Below, piece after piece: positions 1 through 10,615 of a stretch of 64,000 nt of DNA. The notes below the pieces were generated by a model. It was given only the letters and a program-made list of their open reading frames with translations. It was not told the origin of the DNA and did no database searches. Numbering within the stretch: the first letter of the stretch is position 1; each line of letters begins with the position of its first letter. The translations under genes were made by a program, and so were the position numbers. Source of the stretch: Lachnospiraceae bacterium (GTDB lineage Bacteria; Bacillota; Clostridia; Lachnospirales; Lachnospiraceae); assembly GCA_014804695.1 (NCBI GenBank), contig JAAUZJ010000010.1:56120-120119 (forward strand), given 5' to 3'.

Positions 1-1
1 T

Positions 2-1093
2 GAAAAGTGCGGTTATGTGCCGATTGATGAAAGCGAGCTTCCTTTGGAGCTTCCGGAGGTAGAAAGCTATATGCCTACCGATAACGGAGAATCGCCACTT
101 TCGACAATGACTGATTGGGTCAATACAACCTGCCCGTGCTGTGGCGGCCCTGCTAAGAGGGAAACCGATACTATGCCGCAATGGGCCGGTTCATCATGGT
201 ATTTCCTGCGTTATACGGATCCTGATAATAAAGACGCACTTGCAAGCAAAGAGGCTCTTGATTATTGGATGCCTGTAGATTGGTATAACGGCGGTATGGA
301 GCATACGACACTGCATCTGTTGTATTCCCGTTTCTGGCATAAGTTTTTATATGACGAGAAAGTAGTGCCTTGTCCGGAACCGTATTTAAAGAGAACCTCA
401 CATGGCATGATTCTTGGTTCCAATGGGGAAAAAATGAGTAAATCGCGCGGTAATGTCGTAAATCCCGACGATATTGTTACGGAATACGGCGCAGACACCA
501 TGCGTACCTATGAGATGTTTATCGGGGCTTTCGAACTTTCAGCAGCATGGTCTGATGACGGTGTAAAGGGCTGTAGACGTTTCCTGGAAAGAGTCTGGAA
601 ACTGCAGGATATTATGAGCGACAGCATGGAATATTCCAAGGATTTAGAGACCAAGATGCACCAGACAATCAAGAAGGTCAGCAATGACTTTGAGAGTCTT
701 AAATACAATACTGCAATAGCGGCCATGATGGCGCTTATCAATGATTTTTATAAAAAGAACGAAGTGACTAAAGCCGAGTTTAAGACACTGATCACGCTTT
801 TAAATCCGGTAGCTCCTCATATTACGGAAGAGTTGTGGCAGCTTGCAGGCTTTGAAGGAAGGGTATATCAGGCAGAGTGGCCAACGTTCGACGAAGAAAA
901 GACAATAGAGGCGACCATAGAAATAGCTGTTCAGATTAACGGAAAGACCAGGGCAACCCTTGATATCGGTAAAGAAGACGCTAAAGAAGACGTTATTGCA
1001 AGGGCAAAGGAGAAGATTGCCGATAAACTCACCGGAACAATTGTAAAAGAAATTTACGTTCCGGGAAGAATTGTGAATATAGTGCAAAAGTAG
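2..1093 (+). CDS. leuS: Leucyl-tRNA synthetase, C-terminal part (5' end outside window)
   Basis: Contains [16 protein letters not shown] (KMSKS signature), WFGG-like editing/catalytic core remnants and a class I anticodon-binding domain; open at window start. Confidence 0.95.
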   Translation, partial: EKCGYVPIDESELPLELPEVESYMPTDNGESPLSTMTDWVNTTCPCCGGPAKRETDTMPQWAGSSWYFLRYTDPDNKDALASKEALDYWMPVDWYNGGMEHTTLHLLYSRFWHKFLYDEKVVPCPEPYLKRTSHGMILGSNGEKMSKSRGNVVNPDDIVTEYGADTMRTYEMFIGAFELSAAWSDDGVKGCRRFLERVWKLQDIMSDSMEYSKDLETKMHQTIKKVSNDFESLKYNTAIAAMMALINDFYKKNEVTKAEFKTLITLLNPVAPHITEELWQLAGFEGRVYQAEWPTFDEEKTIEATIEIAVQINGKTRATLDIGKEDAKEDVIARAKEKIADKLTGTIVKEIYVPGRIVNIVQK

Positions 1094-1167
1094 TATGTGG
1101 AGAATTACAGTTTAAGCATTTTGCAAGTAATGATACAAGTATGGAAGTGAAAAAAATAAACACAAGT

Positions 1168-1206
1168 ATAAAGCGCAAGCCATGATGTAACGGGCTTGCG
1201 CTTTGT
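1168..1206. terminator. Bidirectional hairpin terminator after leuS
   Basis: AAAGCGCAAGCC...GGGCTTGCGCTTT hairpin between convergent genes. Confidence 0.7.
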
Positions 1207-1208
1207 AT

Positions 1209-1478
1209 TTAACGTTTTTTATAAAACATAGCTACCATCTTATCCATTTTTGCACAGTCTTCTTCGGAAGCGTATTTTTTAATCGTTTTTACGATAATAT
1301 CTATCTCATCATCCGTAAAGCTGACATTATTATCTTTTCCACGCTTGGCAACGGCCATCAGAAAAGGAAGCATCTGCTCCTTGGACAGACCATTGCTCTC
1401 AAAGACAAGCATTTGTAAAAAATCCAGTTTACTTCTTTCAATATGTGCAACATCAGGATCATCTAACCAAGATGCCAT
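1209..1478 (-). CDS. Small hypothetical protein (89 aa)
   Basis: Intact ORF with upstream AGGAGG-like RBS (reverse complement of cctcct at ~1489); helical, acidic/basic composition. Confidence 0.65.
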   Translation of the reverse strand: MASWLDDPDVAHIERSKLDFLQMLVFESNGLSKEQMLPFLMAVAKRGKDNNVSFTDDEIDIIVKTIKKYASEEDCAKMDKMVAMFYKKR

Positions 1479-1532
1479 AACCCTAACCTCCTATATGGTT
1501 TAATACATAAGTATTTATTTGAATTTAATACA

Positions 1533-2012
1533 TTATGCCTGCGTATTGCTAAAAGCCTCAAACATTGTTTTTTGCTCAGGCGTGAGCATGCCCATAAGCA
1601 TATCTGTCATGGATGTATCAGAAGTATTATTGGAGCCATCGGAGCCCATATCTGGAAACATTTCCTGCATGGCGCTCATGGTCTGGCTCATTTCCTGATA
1701 CATTTCCATAGTCTGGAACATGGATTCCATCTGCTCTAACTGCCGTATTTCCTGTTCGCTGCTATAAGGCTTTAGTTCATGAATCAGTTTTTTTATGTCG
1801 GGTTTTTCATTTTCTCTTGAAGCGGAGTGGACCTGAAAGGGGTGCTTTTTGAACAAGTCTATTGTATACCTAAGTTCCATGTATTTAATATAAATTGCAA
1901 TATTTTTTTGCATGGACGGTTCTATATAGGGGAGAAGAACCTTGAGCTTTTGTATTTGGTTGTTAGTATACAAGGCATCAAATGCCATGACGCTTGAGGA
2001 ATCATCTTTCAT
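1533..2012 (-). CDS. Hypothetical protein, Met/Gln-rich C-terminal half (159 aa)
   Basis: Intact ORF; TPEQKTMFEAF tail; same orientation as flanking small genes. Confidence 0.65.
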   Translation of the reverse strand: MKDDSSSVMAFDALYTNNQIQKLKVLLPYIEPSMQKNIAIYIKYMELRYTIDLFKKHPFQVHSASRENEKPDIKKLIHELKPYSSEQEIRQLEQMESMFQTMEMYQEMSQTMSAMQEMFPDMGSDGSNNTSDTSMTDMLMGMLTPEQKTMFEAFSNTQA

Positions 2013-2105
2013 TATTCATATGCCTTTCGATGCCTGCAAATCAACTTTATCAAAGTATATGCGTTACAGAATAGAAAATTTACTTTACAGTAAATACTCT
2101 ATAGA

Positions 2106-2134
2106 AAAATAGGCTCAAATAATGAGCCTATTTT
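2106..2134. terminator. Hairpin terminator
   Basis: AAAATAGGCTCA-AATAA-TGAGCCTATTTT. Confidence 0.7.
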
Positions 2135-2165
2135 CCAGATGTGAACGCAAGAAGTGGTGTAAAAC

Positions 2166-2414
2166 TTAGAAGATAGAGTTACCGTTGCCGCAGCAGCTGG
2201 AAAGAAGTAACAACCAGATTAAAGCGTTGCATCCGCAACCGCCGTCATTATTGTTGTTAAAAAGGCTGATTCCGCTGCCACCGCATCCGCAGCCATCATT
2301 ATTGTTGTTACCGCAGATAGAGAATAAGATGATAAGCCATATTAAAGAGCAGCATCCGTTGTTACCCTCTCTTGTGTTATTGCATCCGCATTGAGTTGCT
2401 GATAAATCACTCAT
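2166..2414 (-). CDS. Cys/Gly/Asn-rich small protein with two hydrophobic segments (chorion/high-cysteine-like annotation class)
   Basis: Two copies of a Cys-flanked hydrophobic block: GCCSLIWLIILFSICGNNNNDGCGCGG and NNNNDGGCGCNALIWLLLLSSCCGNGN; RBS ggaggc upstream. Confidence 0.7.
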   Translation of the reverse strand: MSDLSATQCGCNNTREGNNGCCSLIWLIILFSICGNNNNDGCGCGGSGISLFNNNNDGGCGCNALIWLLLLSSCCGNGNSIF

Positions 2415-2924
2415 TTTTATGCCTCCATATTTTTATTTGTTTTGTTTTATGGTTTATCTTATGTGCATAGCAGGTCCAGGGTTCCGTAGGAAATAAAAAA
2501 ATATATATTGGCTTGTAAATGTTGGAAAAGTAGAATATGTAAAATGCAATCCAAAGACAAATTATACTATTTAATAAAAAGTGCACAATACAATATATGG
2601 TAGTGTATTTAATCAAAATTAAAATTATATCCAATATATTGCTATACTATTTTTTGTTAACGTAATTTCGTATATATTTTTTCTAAATCTATAATAAATA
2701 AAACATTTGTAATTATATTTTAGATATGATATAAATCTTCTATAATCTTTAAATCTTTGTAAATTATACAGATTCTATGTACTATCTGAGCATTAGTTTA
2801 TATATTATCGTGCTCAATTATTATCCATGAAAATATAAGCAAATATTAGGTGATGGTGAAATTCCGTCTTGCTTAGGCTGGAGTTTATCCATTATACCAA
2901 ATCAAAATAAAGAGAGGATCAATT

Positions 2925-3980
2925 ATGAAAAAAATACTAACAATAATATTAACAGCAGTAACAATATGCATAGGCGCGGCAGCCACAAAACTCCCAGCCT
3001 TTGCCAATTCAAATATTGATATTAACAGTACCGGCTGCCTGACTTTAGAAGGCGGCGATGTCTTATTTGATTCCAAAGATATTGAAGATATTAATACACA
3101 GGTGAAGACTCTTTCTGAGGATTTTTCTGAGGGGAATTATGTCTCTTCTAAGGAAGGAACGTTAAAGAATGTTTTTAATTCTAAAGGAATCATTAATTAC
3201 GATTCGGGAAAAGTTATTTTTGATTCATCGGATCTTATTAAACTTGCAAATGGAATTGATAATTTAAAGACCTGTTATCAGTCTGAGGTGGTAAAATCAC
3301 TTAACAGTATTCACACCTACTATAAGCCTGACGGTACTGTTACGCATATTGAATCGGATGCGATCTCTTCGGATGAAGCTTCAAATCTTACCTTTGCTCA
3401 AATTTGCAATGGTATACTTAAATCCCAGTCGTTGGAACATTTGGCAGGAGAAAATATTATGCCGGCATCCGCGGATAATTTAAGTGAAGGAAGCGCTGCA
3501 TGGGTTGACGGCGATATTGTAATCGGTACAGGTAACGACAATAAGGCCAGTTACGAACAGGGATATGAGAAAGGCTATGAAGATGGCGAAGCCGCTAATT
3601 CAGGTGGAAAATGCTACTATTTAGGAAATATCAGAACTATTTCCCAGGGGCAGTTTTGCTGTGATGTTAAAACAAAGGTACCTGATATCGATTATACGAA
3701 GCTCACTAGGAATAATTTTATTATATGCCCATCTATAATAAATGCAAATACCGAGACGGCTTCATCATCTGCTTCAGGTAGTGGAAAGCCATATTGCACT
3801 ATACCTGAACAAGAGTTGAAATTGCGCAGTATTGCTTATGATAAGGAAAATGGTATTCTGTATTTTAGTGCTCTTCAAATATCCGCGAATGGGGGACTTA
3901 ATAGTGGATCTACTAAAACTGTAGAAACAAATGTGACAGTAAGTATATATCTTTATACCGGTGATATTATCCAGCCTTAG
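2925..3980 (+). CDS. Secreted hypothetical protein with signal peptide
   Basis: N-terminal MKKILTIILTAVTICIGAAATKLPAFA signal peptide; YEQGYEKGYEDGEAA motif; RBS aagagagg. Confidence 0.75.
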   Translation: MKKILTIILTAVTICIGAAATKLPAFANSNIDINSTGCLTLEGGDVLFDSKDIEDINTQVKTLSEDFSEGNYVSSKEGTLKNVFNSKGIINYDSGKVIFDSSDLIKLANGIDNLKTCYQSEVVKSLNSIHTYYKPDGTVTHIESDAISSDEASNLTFAQICNGILKSQSLEHLAGENIMPASADNLSEGSAAWVDGDIVIGTGNDNKASYEQGYEKGYEDGEAANSGGKCYYLGNIRTISQGQFCCDVKTKVPDIDYTKLTRNNFIICPSIINANTETASSSASGSGKPYCTIPEQELKLRSIAYDKENGILYFSALQISANGGLNSGSTKTVETNVTVSIYLYTGDIIQP

Positions 3981-4037
3981 ACATTGTGGCTGCTATGCAG
4001 ATTTAATGAATAAAATTCAGAATATAACAAAAACTAT

Positions 4038-4066
4038 AAGAGAATCGGGAATACCGGTTCTCTTTT
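4038..4066 (+). terminator. Hairpin terminator
   Basis: AAGAGAATCGG-GAATA-CCGGTTCTCTTTT. Confidence 0.65.
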
Positions 4067-4169
4067 AACTTATAGGATATCCGCCGTTAGATGGATATGC
4101 GGTTTAACGTATGTTTTCGATTTTAAATTTGAATAATCCATATAAATAAAATTAAGGAGAGATATTATA

Positions 4170-4973
4170 ATGGGAAATAAACAGGAGAATAAGAAAGAGC
4201 AGAATAAGGATAAAAGTAATAAGAATGAGGATAACACTGCGCGAAAAAACGTAAAAAATGATGAGGAAACTAAAGAAAGAAAAGAAGCCAAGGCAGATGC
4301 AGAAAAGCATAGGGATCAGCGGATTGAATCTACAGGTCAGCTTACGCTTGATGAAAGCGAATCTGAGCATAATATACATCTGATCACGATCATAGGGGAG
4401 ATAGAGGGACATGATAATCTCGGAAGTTCTTCTAAAACCACTAAATATGAGCATATACTGCCGCAGCTTGCTGCGATTGAGGACAGTAAGAAAATTGACG
4501 GAGTGCTTATTTTATTAAATACAATGGGTGGCGATGTGGAAGCAGGTCTTGCAATTGCAGAAATGATCGCATCGCTTAGTAAGCCGACTGTATCACTTGT
4601 GCTTGGAGGAAGTCATTCAATTGGTGTGCCTATAGCTGCAAGTACAGATTATTCATATATTGTGCCGACAGGTACAATGGTTATACATCCGGTACGGCTA
4701 AATGGCATGGTAATAGGGGTACAGCAGACTTTTGACTATTTTAAACAGATTCAGAACCGTATTACAGGTTTTGTATGTGAACATTGTAAAATTTCCAAAT
4801 CAAGACTTGAGGAACTTATGATGGAAACAGGCATGCTGACTAAAGATGTCGGAACGGTTTTGGTCGGAAAAGAAGCTGTAGAAGAGGGAATCATAAACGA
4901 AGTTGGCGGAATCAAGGATGCGATAAGTCATCTTCATGATATGGTAGAGAAGAAAAAATCAGATACAAAATAA
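4170..4973 (+). CDS. tepA: ClpP-family serine protease, TepA (translocation-enhancing)-like
   Basis: ClpP fold motifs: GGDVEAGLAIAEMI, GGSHSIGVPIAA (Ser), VIHPV (His); lies immediately upstream of ftsK/spoIIIE as in Bacillus; Lys/Glu-rich N-terminal extension. Confidence 0.85.
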   Translation: MGNKQENKKEQNKDKSNKNEDNTARKNVKNDEETKERKEAKADAEKHRDQRIESTGQLTLDESESEHNIHLITIIGEIEGHDNLGSSSKTTKYEHILPQLAAIEDSKKIDGVLILLNTMGGDVEAGLAIAEMIASLSKPTVSLVLGGSHSIGVPIAASTDYSYIVPTGTMVIHPVRLNGMVIGVQQTFDYFKQIQNRITGFVCEHCKISKSRLEELMMETGMLTKDVGTVLVGKEAVEEGIINEVGGIKDAISHLHDMVEKKKSDTK

Positions 4974-5083
4974 AGGATGACAAGTAAATCCGAAGATGCT
5001 ATACTATATATTGATATATAATGCTTGTATGAAAAGTGGAATTTTTTACCATTTCATAAAAACATAAAGCATGGAGGTTATAC

Positions 5084-7852
5084 ATGGCATCGAATCAGGG
5101 AAGAGGAGCAGGAACGAAGAAAGCCTCCGCAGCTTCCGGAAGAAAATCATCTACAAAAAAATCATCAATGGAAACATCAGGCAGAAGAAATTACCAATCC
5201 AAGGACATGGATAGAAGCAGACGCAATGAGCCTATGGATTTGGCAATCCGTAACGAAATTTTATTTATTGCCATGCTGGCGCTCGCCATTTTTCTGTTTT
5301 TATGTAATTTCGGTGTTGTCGGTAAGGTCGGCGATGTAGTCAGCGCTTGTATGTTTGGTATATTCGGACTTATGGCATATGTAGCCCCTTTGATCATCTT
5401 TTTAGGGATTGCTTTTGGCATGTCCAATATAGGAAATAGTATTGCAACAAGAAAGCTGATTGCTGCGGTTGTGCTTGTTTTAATGTTAGGAATAGTTTTT
5501 GAACTTATAAGCGCCGGATATACAAAGGATGCTGTTTATAATATGGGCGGAATTTATACAAGATGCAGTCAGAACAAAAGCGGCGGCGGGATAATTGCAG
5601 GCTCTCTTGCATTTGCTCTTTATAAGATGCTTGGCATGGTGGGAACCGTACTTGCGATAATTGTTATAGGTATTATCTGTGCTGTAATTATGACAGAAAG
5701 GTCATTTATCGGCGGCGTAAAAGTGCAGGGCAAGAGGGTATATGAACGTTCCATCGAGGATGCTGCTTACAGGCGCGAGCGTGCTAAAGAAAGACGTGAG
5801 GCAAGAGAAGAGCGTCGGATAATGGAAGAGGAACGAAGAAGGGCGCAGGAGGAAGAAAAGGAGAACGAAAAAATTCTCAGAATGGATAAAAAGGTCTCCG
5901 GAGTTATGCTTGATACCGCGCTTGGTCATGAAAAACCAAAAACTGATGCGGAAAATATCAGGGATGATGTTCATGAGATTATCATAAATAGTGAAGTCGA
6001 AGAAGAACCTGTTATAAGGAACAGCAGACCTTATCATTTTATTGAGAATGAATCAGATGAACTTGACGAAATCCATATATCGGAAGAACCGTTTTATGGA
6101 AAAACTAATAACGCCGATATTAGTCCGGTAATACATAAAGAATTGAGAGAAGAAGCAGTCGAGAAAACATATGATACAGTAGATACATATGAGCCGCTAA
6201 AACCACAGGATTCATATACCACTCAGATAGGTAATACCATGTCTTTGGGAACAGGTGTTAACCGAGAGCGTCCTGTAGCCAAAGCGTCAGATAAGGAAGA
6301 ACGAGGCTTATCAAAAGCAGCAGACAGCTTGGGAAATGTTACACAGGTGTCCAATAAACCACCTAAGCAGTATCGTTTTCCCTCACTCAATCTTCTTGCC
6401 AAAGGGAAGAGAAAAAGCGGAGATAATTCCGACATGGAATTAAAAGAGACCGCACATAGATTACAGCAAACCCTTAGTACATTTGGAGTCAAGGTTGCTA
6501 TAACCGAAATAAGTCAGGGACCGTCTGTAACAAGATATGAGCTTCAACCTGAACAGGGCGTTAAGGTAAGTAAGATTGTGGGACTTGCTGATGATATTAA
6601 GCTTAATCTTGCGGCCACGGATATACGTATTGAAGCGCCTATTCCCGGTAAGGCGGCGGTAGGAATAGAGGTACCTAATAAAGAGAATTCTGCAGTTGCG
6701 CTAAGGGATTTATTAGAAACCAGAGAATTCAAAGAGTTTCCGTCCAATCTTGCTTTTGCGGTTGGAAAGGATATCGGCGGTAAAATAGTGGTTGCGGATA
6801 TTGCAAAGATGCCGCATATGCTTATTGCAGGAGCCACAGGTTCAGGTAAATCGGTATGTATTAATACAATTATCATGGGAATCCTGTACAAAGCACACCC
6901 TGATGATGTAAAATTAATTATGATAGATCCTAAGGTAGTAGAATTAAGCGTGTATAACGGAATTCCGCACTTGCTTATACCGGTTGTTACAGATCCGAAG
7001 AAAGCGGCGGCTGCGCTGCATTGGGGTGTAGCAGAAATGACCGAACGTTATAAGAAATTTGCAGATTATAATGTGCGTGATCTAAATGGCTATAACAAGA
7101 AATTAGAGAGTATGAGAGAACAGGGCGAGTCTGATGTGCCGGATAAATTACCACAGATTTTGATCATAGTGGACGAGCTTGCGGATTTGATGATGGTTGC
7201 ACCGGGAGAAGTTGAAGAATCAATATGCCGCTTGGCCCAGCTGGCAAGGGCGTGTGGAATTCATCTTATTATAGCGACACAAAGACCGTCTGTAGATGTT
7301 ATCACAGGTCTTATTAAAGCAAATATGCCAAGCCGTGTTGCATTTGCGGTATCCAGCGGAGTGGATTCAAGAACTATTCTGGATATGGTTGGTGCGGAGA
7401 AGCTGCTAGGTAAGGGAGATATGCTTTTTTACCCGCAGGGCTATCCTAAGCCTGCAAGAGTTCAGGGGGCCTTTGTCTCCGATAAAGAGGTATCCGATGT
7501 AGTTGATTTCCTTAAGAATCAGGAAATAGGTAATGTATACAGTGAGGATATAGAAGAAAAAATTAAAAATATCGGAAGTACGGCATCATCCGGTGCAGTC
7601 GGCGGCTCTTCAGATTCCGATTCAAAATATGACCAATACTTTGCTGAGGCAGGACGGTTTATTATTGATAAGGATAAAGCGTCTATTGGAATGTTGCAGA
7701 GGGTATTTAAGATTGGTTTTAACCGGGCGGCAAGAATCATGGATCAGTTGTGCGAAGCCGGAGTTGTCGGTGAGGAAGAGGGCACAAAGCCGCGTAAGGT
7801 ACTTATGAGTATGGAACAGTTTGAGCAGATGGTAGAAGAGGGAGATTTATGA
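5084..7852 (+). CDS. ftsK: DNA translocase FtsK/SpoIIIE
   Basis: TM region, Walker [25 protein letters not shown]-terminal gamma winged helix ([18 protein letters not shown]). Confidence 0.96.
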   Translation: MASNQGRGAGTKKASAASGRKSSTKKSSMETSGRRNYQSKDMDRSRRNEPMDLAIRNEILFIAMLALAIFLFLCNFGVVGKVGDVVSACMFGIFGLMAYVAPLIIFLGIAFGMSNIGNSIATRKLIAAVVLVLMLGIVFELISAGYTKDAVYNMGGIYTRCSQNKSGGGIIAGSLAFALYKMLGMVGTVLAIIVIGIICAVIMTERSFIGGVKVQGKRVYERSIEDAAYRRERAKERREAREERRIMEEERRRAQEEEKENEKILRMDKKVSGVMLDTALGHEKPKTDAENIRDDVHEIIINSEVEEEPVIRNSRPYHFIENESDELDEIHISEEPFYGKTNNADISPVIHKELREEAVEKTYDTVDTYEPLKPQDSYTTQIGNTMSLGTGVNRERPVAKASDKEERGLSKAADSLGNVTQVSNKPPKQYRFPSLNLLAKGKRKSGDNSDMELKETAHRLQQTLSTFGVKVAITEISQGPSVTRYELQPEQGVKVSKIVGLADDIKLNLAATDIRIEAPIPGKAAVGIEVPNKENSAVALRDLLETREFKEFPSNLAFAVGKDIGGKIVVADIAKMPHMLIAGATGSGKSVCINTIIMGILYKAHPDDVKLIMIDPKVVELSVYNGIPHLLIPVVTDPKKAAAALHWGVAEMTERYKKFADYNVRDLNGYNKKLESMREQGESDVPDKLPQILIIVDELADLMMVAPGEVEESICRLAQLARACGIHLIIATQRPSVDVITGLIKANMPSRVAFAVSSGVDSRTILDMVGAEKLLGKGDMLFYPQGYPKPARVQGAFVSDKEVSDVVDFLKNQEIGNVYSEDIEEKIKNIGSTASSGAVGGSSDSDSKYDQYFAEAGRFIIDKDKASIGMLQRVFKIGFNRAARIMDQLCEAGVVGEEEGTKPRKVLMSMEQFEQMVEEGDL

Positions 7853-9519
7853 AGTCAGATATAGAAATTGCAAGAGAAGCGGTTTTAGAGCCTGTTACGA
7901 TGGTTGCAGGACGGCTTGGGATTACCCAGGATGATCTGGAATTATACGGAAAATATAAGGCGAAGATTTCAGATGAATATATGGAAAGAATTAAGGATGA
8001 TCCGGATGGTAAGCTTGTTCTTGTAACGGCGATAAATCCTACGCCCGCAGGAGAAGGAAAGACAACCGTGAGCATCGGTTTGGGACAGGCTCTTTGTAAG
8101 ATGGGGAAGAACGCTGTTTTAGCACTTAGAGAGCCGTCTCTTGGGCCATGCTTTGGCATAAAGGGCGGTGCGGCAGGCGGCGGCTATTCTCAGGTTGTGC
8201 CTATGGAGGACTTAAACCTGCATTTTACGGGAGATTTTCATGCGGTCACCTCTGCAAATAATCTACTGGCGGCTATCCTTGATAATCATATTCAGCAGGG
8301 AAATGAGCTTGGCATTGATACAAGGCAGGTAGTGTGGAAAAGATGTCTGGATATGAATGACAGGGTGCTTAGAAATATAGTTGTAGGGCTTGGACACAAA
8401 ACAGACGGTACGGTAAGGGAGGACCATTTTGTAATTACGGTAGCGTCTGAGATTATGGCGATACTTTGTCTGGCGTCGGATATTAAGGATTTAAAAGAAA
8501 GGCTTGGTAAAATAATTGTAGCTTATAATTACGAGGGCAAGCCCGTTACAGCTGCAGATTTACATGCGGTTGGAGCTATGGCAGCGTTACTTAAGGATGC
8601 AATGAAACCAAATCTGATCCAGACGCTCGAACATACTCCCGCGCTTGTTCATGGCGGTCCTTTTGCCAACATTGCGCATGGCTGCAATTCAATAAGGGCA
8701 ACCAAGACCGCGCTTAAAATGGCGGATTATGTAATTACGGAAGCCGGTTTTGGCGCAGATCTTGGCGCGGAGAAGTTTTTTGACATAAAGTGCCGTATGG
8801 CAGACTTAAAACCTGATGCCGTTGTGCTTGTGGCAACGATCAGAGCGCTTAAATATAACGGCGGAATAGAAAAATCAGAACTTTCAACAGAGAATCTTGA
8901 GGCCTTGAAAAAGGGAATAGTAAATCTGGAAAAACATATTGAAAATATACAAAAATACGGCGTGCCGGTTGTCGTTACGCTAAATTCTTTTGTGACGGAT
9001 ACGGCGGCTGAAATTGAATATGTAAAAGGGTTCTGCGAAAATAGAAACTGTGAGTTTGCCCTTGCAAACGTTTGGGAAAAAGGCGGCGAAGGCGGCATAA
9101 AACTTGCAGAAAAACTGCTTAATCTTCTTGAAACCAGGAACTCTGATTTTCATCTGATTTATGAGTCTGAGTTACCTATAAAGGATAAAATTAAGCGGGT
9201 GGCTGAAGAAATTTATGGAGCAGATAATGTAGCGTATACCGTTGAAGCATCGGCGCAGATAAGTAAACTGGAAAAATTGGGATTCGGAGATATGCCGGTC
9301 TGCATTGCGAAAACTCAGTATTCTTTATCAGACAACCCGGCGCTTCTAGGCAGACCTGAAGGCTTTGAGATAGTGGTGAGAGAAGCTTATGTCTGTGCCG
9401 GTGCCGGTTTTATAGTGGTTCTTACAGGAAATGTAATGACAATGCCGGGACTTCCTAAAACACCTGCGGCTTACGGAATAGATGTAACTGACACTGGTGT
9501 CATAACTGGACTGTTCTGA
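7849..9519 (+). CDS. fhs: Formate--tetrahydrofolate ligase
   Basis: [10 protein letters not shown]-loop, [22 protein letters not shown] signature; 4-bp overlap with ftsK. Confidence 0.97.
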   Translation: MKSDIEIAREAVLEPVTMVAGRLGITQDDLELYGKYKAKISDEYMERIKDDPDGKLVLVTAINPTPAGEGKTTVSIGLGQALCKMGKNAVLALREPSLGPCFGIKGGAAGGGYSQVVPMEDLNLHFTGDFHAVTSANNLLAAILDNHIQQGNELGIDTRQVVWKRCLDMNDRVLRNIVVGLGHKTDGTVREDHFVITVASEIMAILCLASDIKDLKERLGKIIVAYNYEGKPVTAADLHAVGAMAALLKDAMKPNLIQTLEHTPALVHGGPFANIAHGCNSIRATKTALKMADYVITEAGFGADLGAEKFFDIKCRMADLKPDAVVLVATIRALKYNGGIEKSELSTENLEALKKGIVNLEKHIENIQKYGVPVVVTLNSFVTDTAAEIEYVKGFCENRNCEFALANVWEKGGEGGIKLAEKLLNLLETRNSDFHLIYESELPIKDKIKRVAEEIYGADNVAYTVEASAQISKLEKLGFGDMPVCIAKTQYSLSDNPALLGRPEGFEIVVREAYVCAGAGFIVVLTGNVMTMPGLPKTPAAYGIDVTDTGVITGLF

Positions 9520-9550
9520 TAATTTCGAAACTCAGTTTTTTAAGACGACC

Positions 9551-9687
9551 GTTGTGAAATATAGACAAATCAACGCAGGGCACACTTGCGCTACTTGTCG
9601 CTCGCAGCGGTACTAAGCTCGAAAATACCTCGCTAAGTACCGGCGGCTCCAAAGTACCCTGCTTATGATTTGTCTATATTGCACAAC
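9551..9687. repeat. Imperfect long palindromic intergenic element (MITE/BIME-like)
   Basis: Arms GTTGTGAAATATAGACAAATCAACGCAGGGCAC and (reverse complement of right arm) GTTGTGCAATATAGACAAATCATAAGCAGGGTAC; nested GGTACTAAGC...GCTAAGTACC. Confidence 0.75.
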
Positions 9688-9756
9688 TAGGTTTTAGAAA
9701 TAGGAAATTTTACAATTATCTAAGATGAGGAGATAAAGAAAGGAGATTACACTAAG

Positions 9757-10602
9757 ATGGCTCAGATAATAGACGGAAAAGCGATTTCAGCGCAGATTAA
9801 GGATGAATTAAAAGAAAAGGTTGCCAATATTAAAAAGGATGGTATAACATTATGTCTTGCAGTTATTCAGGTTGGCAATGATCCTGCGTCCAGCGTTTAT
9901 GTTGGCAATAAGAAGAAGGCCTGTGAATATATTGGGATTGAATCTTTGGCATATGAACTTGAGGAGAACACTACACAGGAAGAATTGCTGGATTTGATAC
10001 ATGAACTTAATAAACGTCAGGATGTAAACGGTATTTTGGTGCAGCTTCCGCTGCCTAAACATATAGATGAGGATATGATCATACGCGCTATAGATCCAAG
10101 TAAAGACGTGGACGGTTTTCATCCTCAGAGTGTTGGTGCGCTCTGCATAGGGCAGAAAGGTTTTATCTCATGTACACCGGCCGGAATAATACAGCTTTTA
10201 AAACGCTCAGGTATTGAAATTGCAGGTAAGGAGTGTGTTATAATTGGCAGGAGTAATATTGTAGGCAAGCCTATGGCGCTTTTGCTGCTTCGTGAAAATG
10301 GTACTGTTACCGTAGCCCATTCCAAGACAGAAAATCTTAAAGAAGTGACAAAAAGGGCAGACATTCTTGTTGTTGCCGTTGGCAGGCCTAAAATGATAAC
10401 CAGAGAGTATGTGAAAGAGGGTGCGGTTGTCATAGATGTAGGAATTCATAGAAATGAAAATAATAAATTGTGTGGAGATGTGGATTATGATGATGTCGCT
10501 CCAATCTGCAGTGCAATAACACCGGTACCGGGAGGAGTGGGACCGATGACGATTGCAATGCTTATGAATAACTGCGTGGAGTCGGCTCATTTAAACAGTT
10601 AG
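9757..10602 (+). CDS. folD: Bifunctional methylenetetrahydrofolate dehydrogenase/cyclohydrolase
   Basis: YVGNKKKACEYIGI, QLPLPKHID, PGGVGPMTIAML signatures. Confidence 0.97.
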   Translation: MAQIIDGKAISAQIKDELKEKVANIKKDGITLCLAVIQVGNDPASSVYVGNKKKACEYIGIESLAYELEENTTQEELLDLIHELNKRQDVNGILVQLPLPKHIDEDMIIRAIDPSKDVDGFHPQSVGALCIGQKGFISCTPAGIIQLLKRSGIEIAGKECVIIGRSNIVGKPMALLLLRENGTVTVAHSKTENLKEVTKRADILVVAVGRPKMITREYVKEGAVVIDVGIHRNENNKLCGDVDYDDVAPICSAITPVPGGVGPMTIAMLMNNCVESAHLNS

Positions 10603-10615
10603 AAAGGGAACCCAT

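Noticed and set aside
2466-2490. GCAGGTCCAGGGTTCCGTAGG as possible tRNA fragment
   Set aside because: No T-arm GGTTCNANNCC consensus, no cloverleaf, no CCA.
2855-2924. Possible riboswitch (GGTGATGGTGAAATTCC, reminiscent of FMN/fluoride motifs) before the secreted protein
   Set aside because: Only fragments resemble those aptamers; the rest of the conserved core is missing and the gene is not a matching target. Kept only as a simple hairpin.
7849-10602. THF riboswitch for fhs/folD
   Set aside because: fhs overlaps ftsK and the fhs-folD gap is occupied by the palindromic element; no THF aptamer core recognised.
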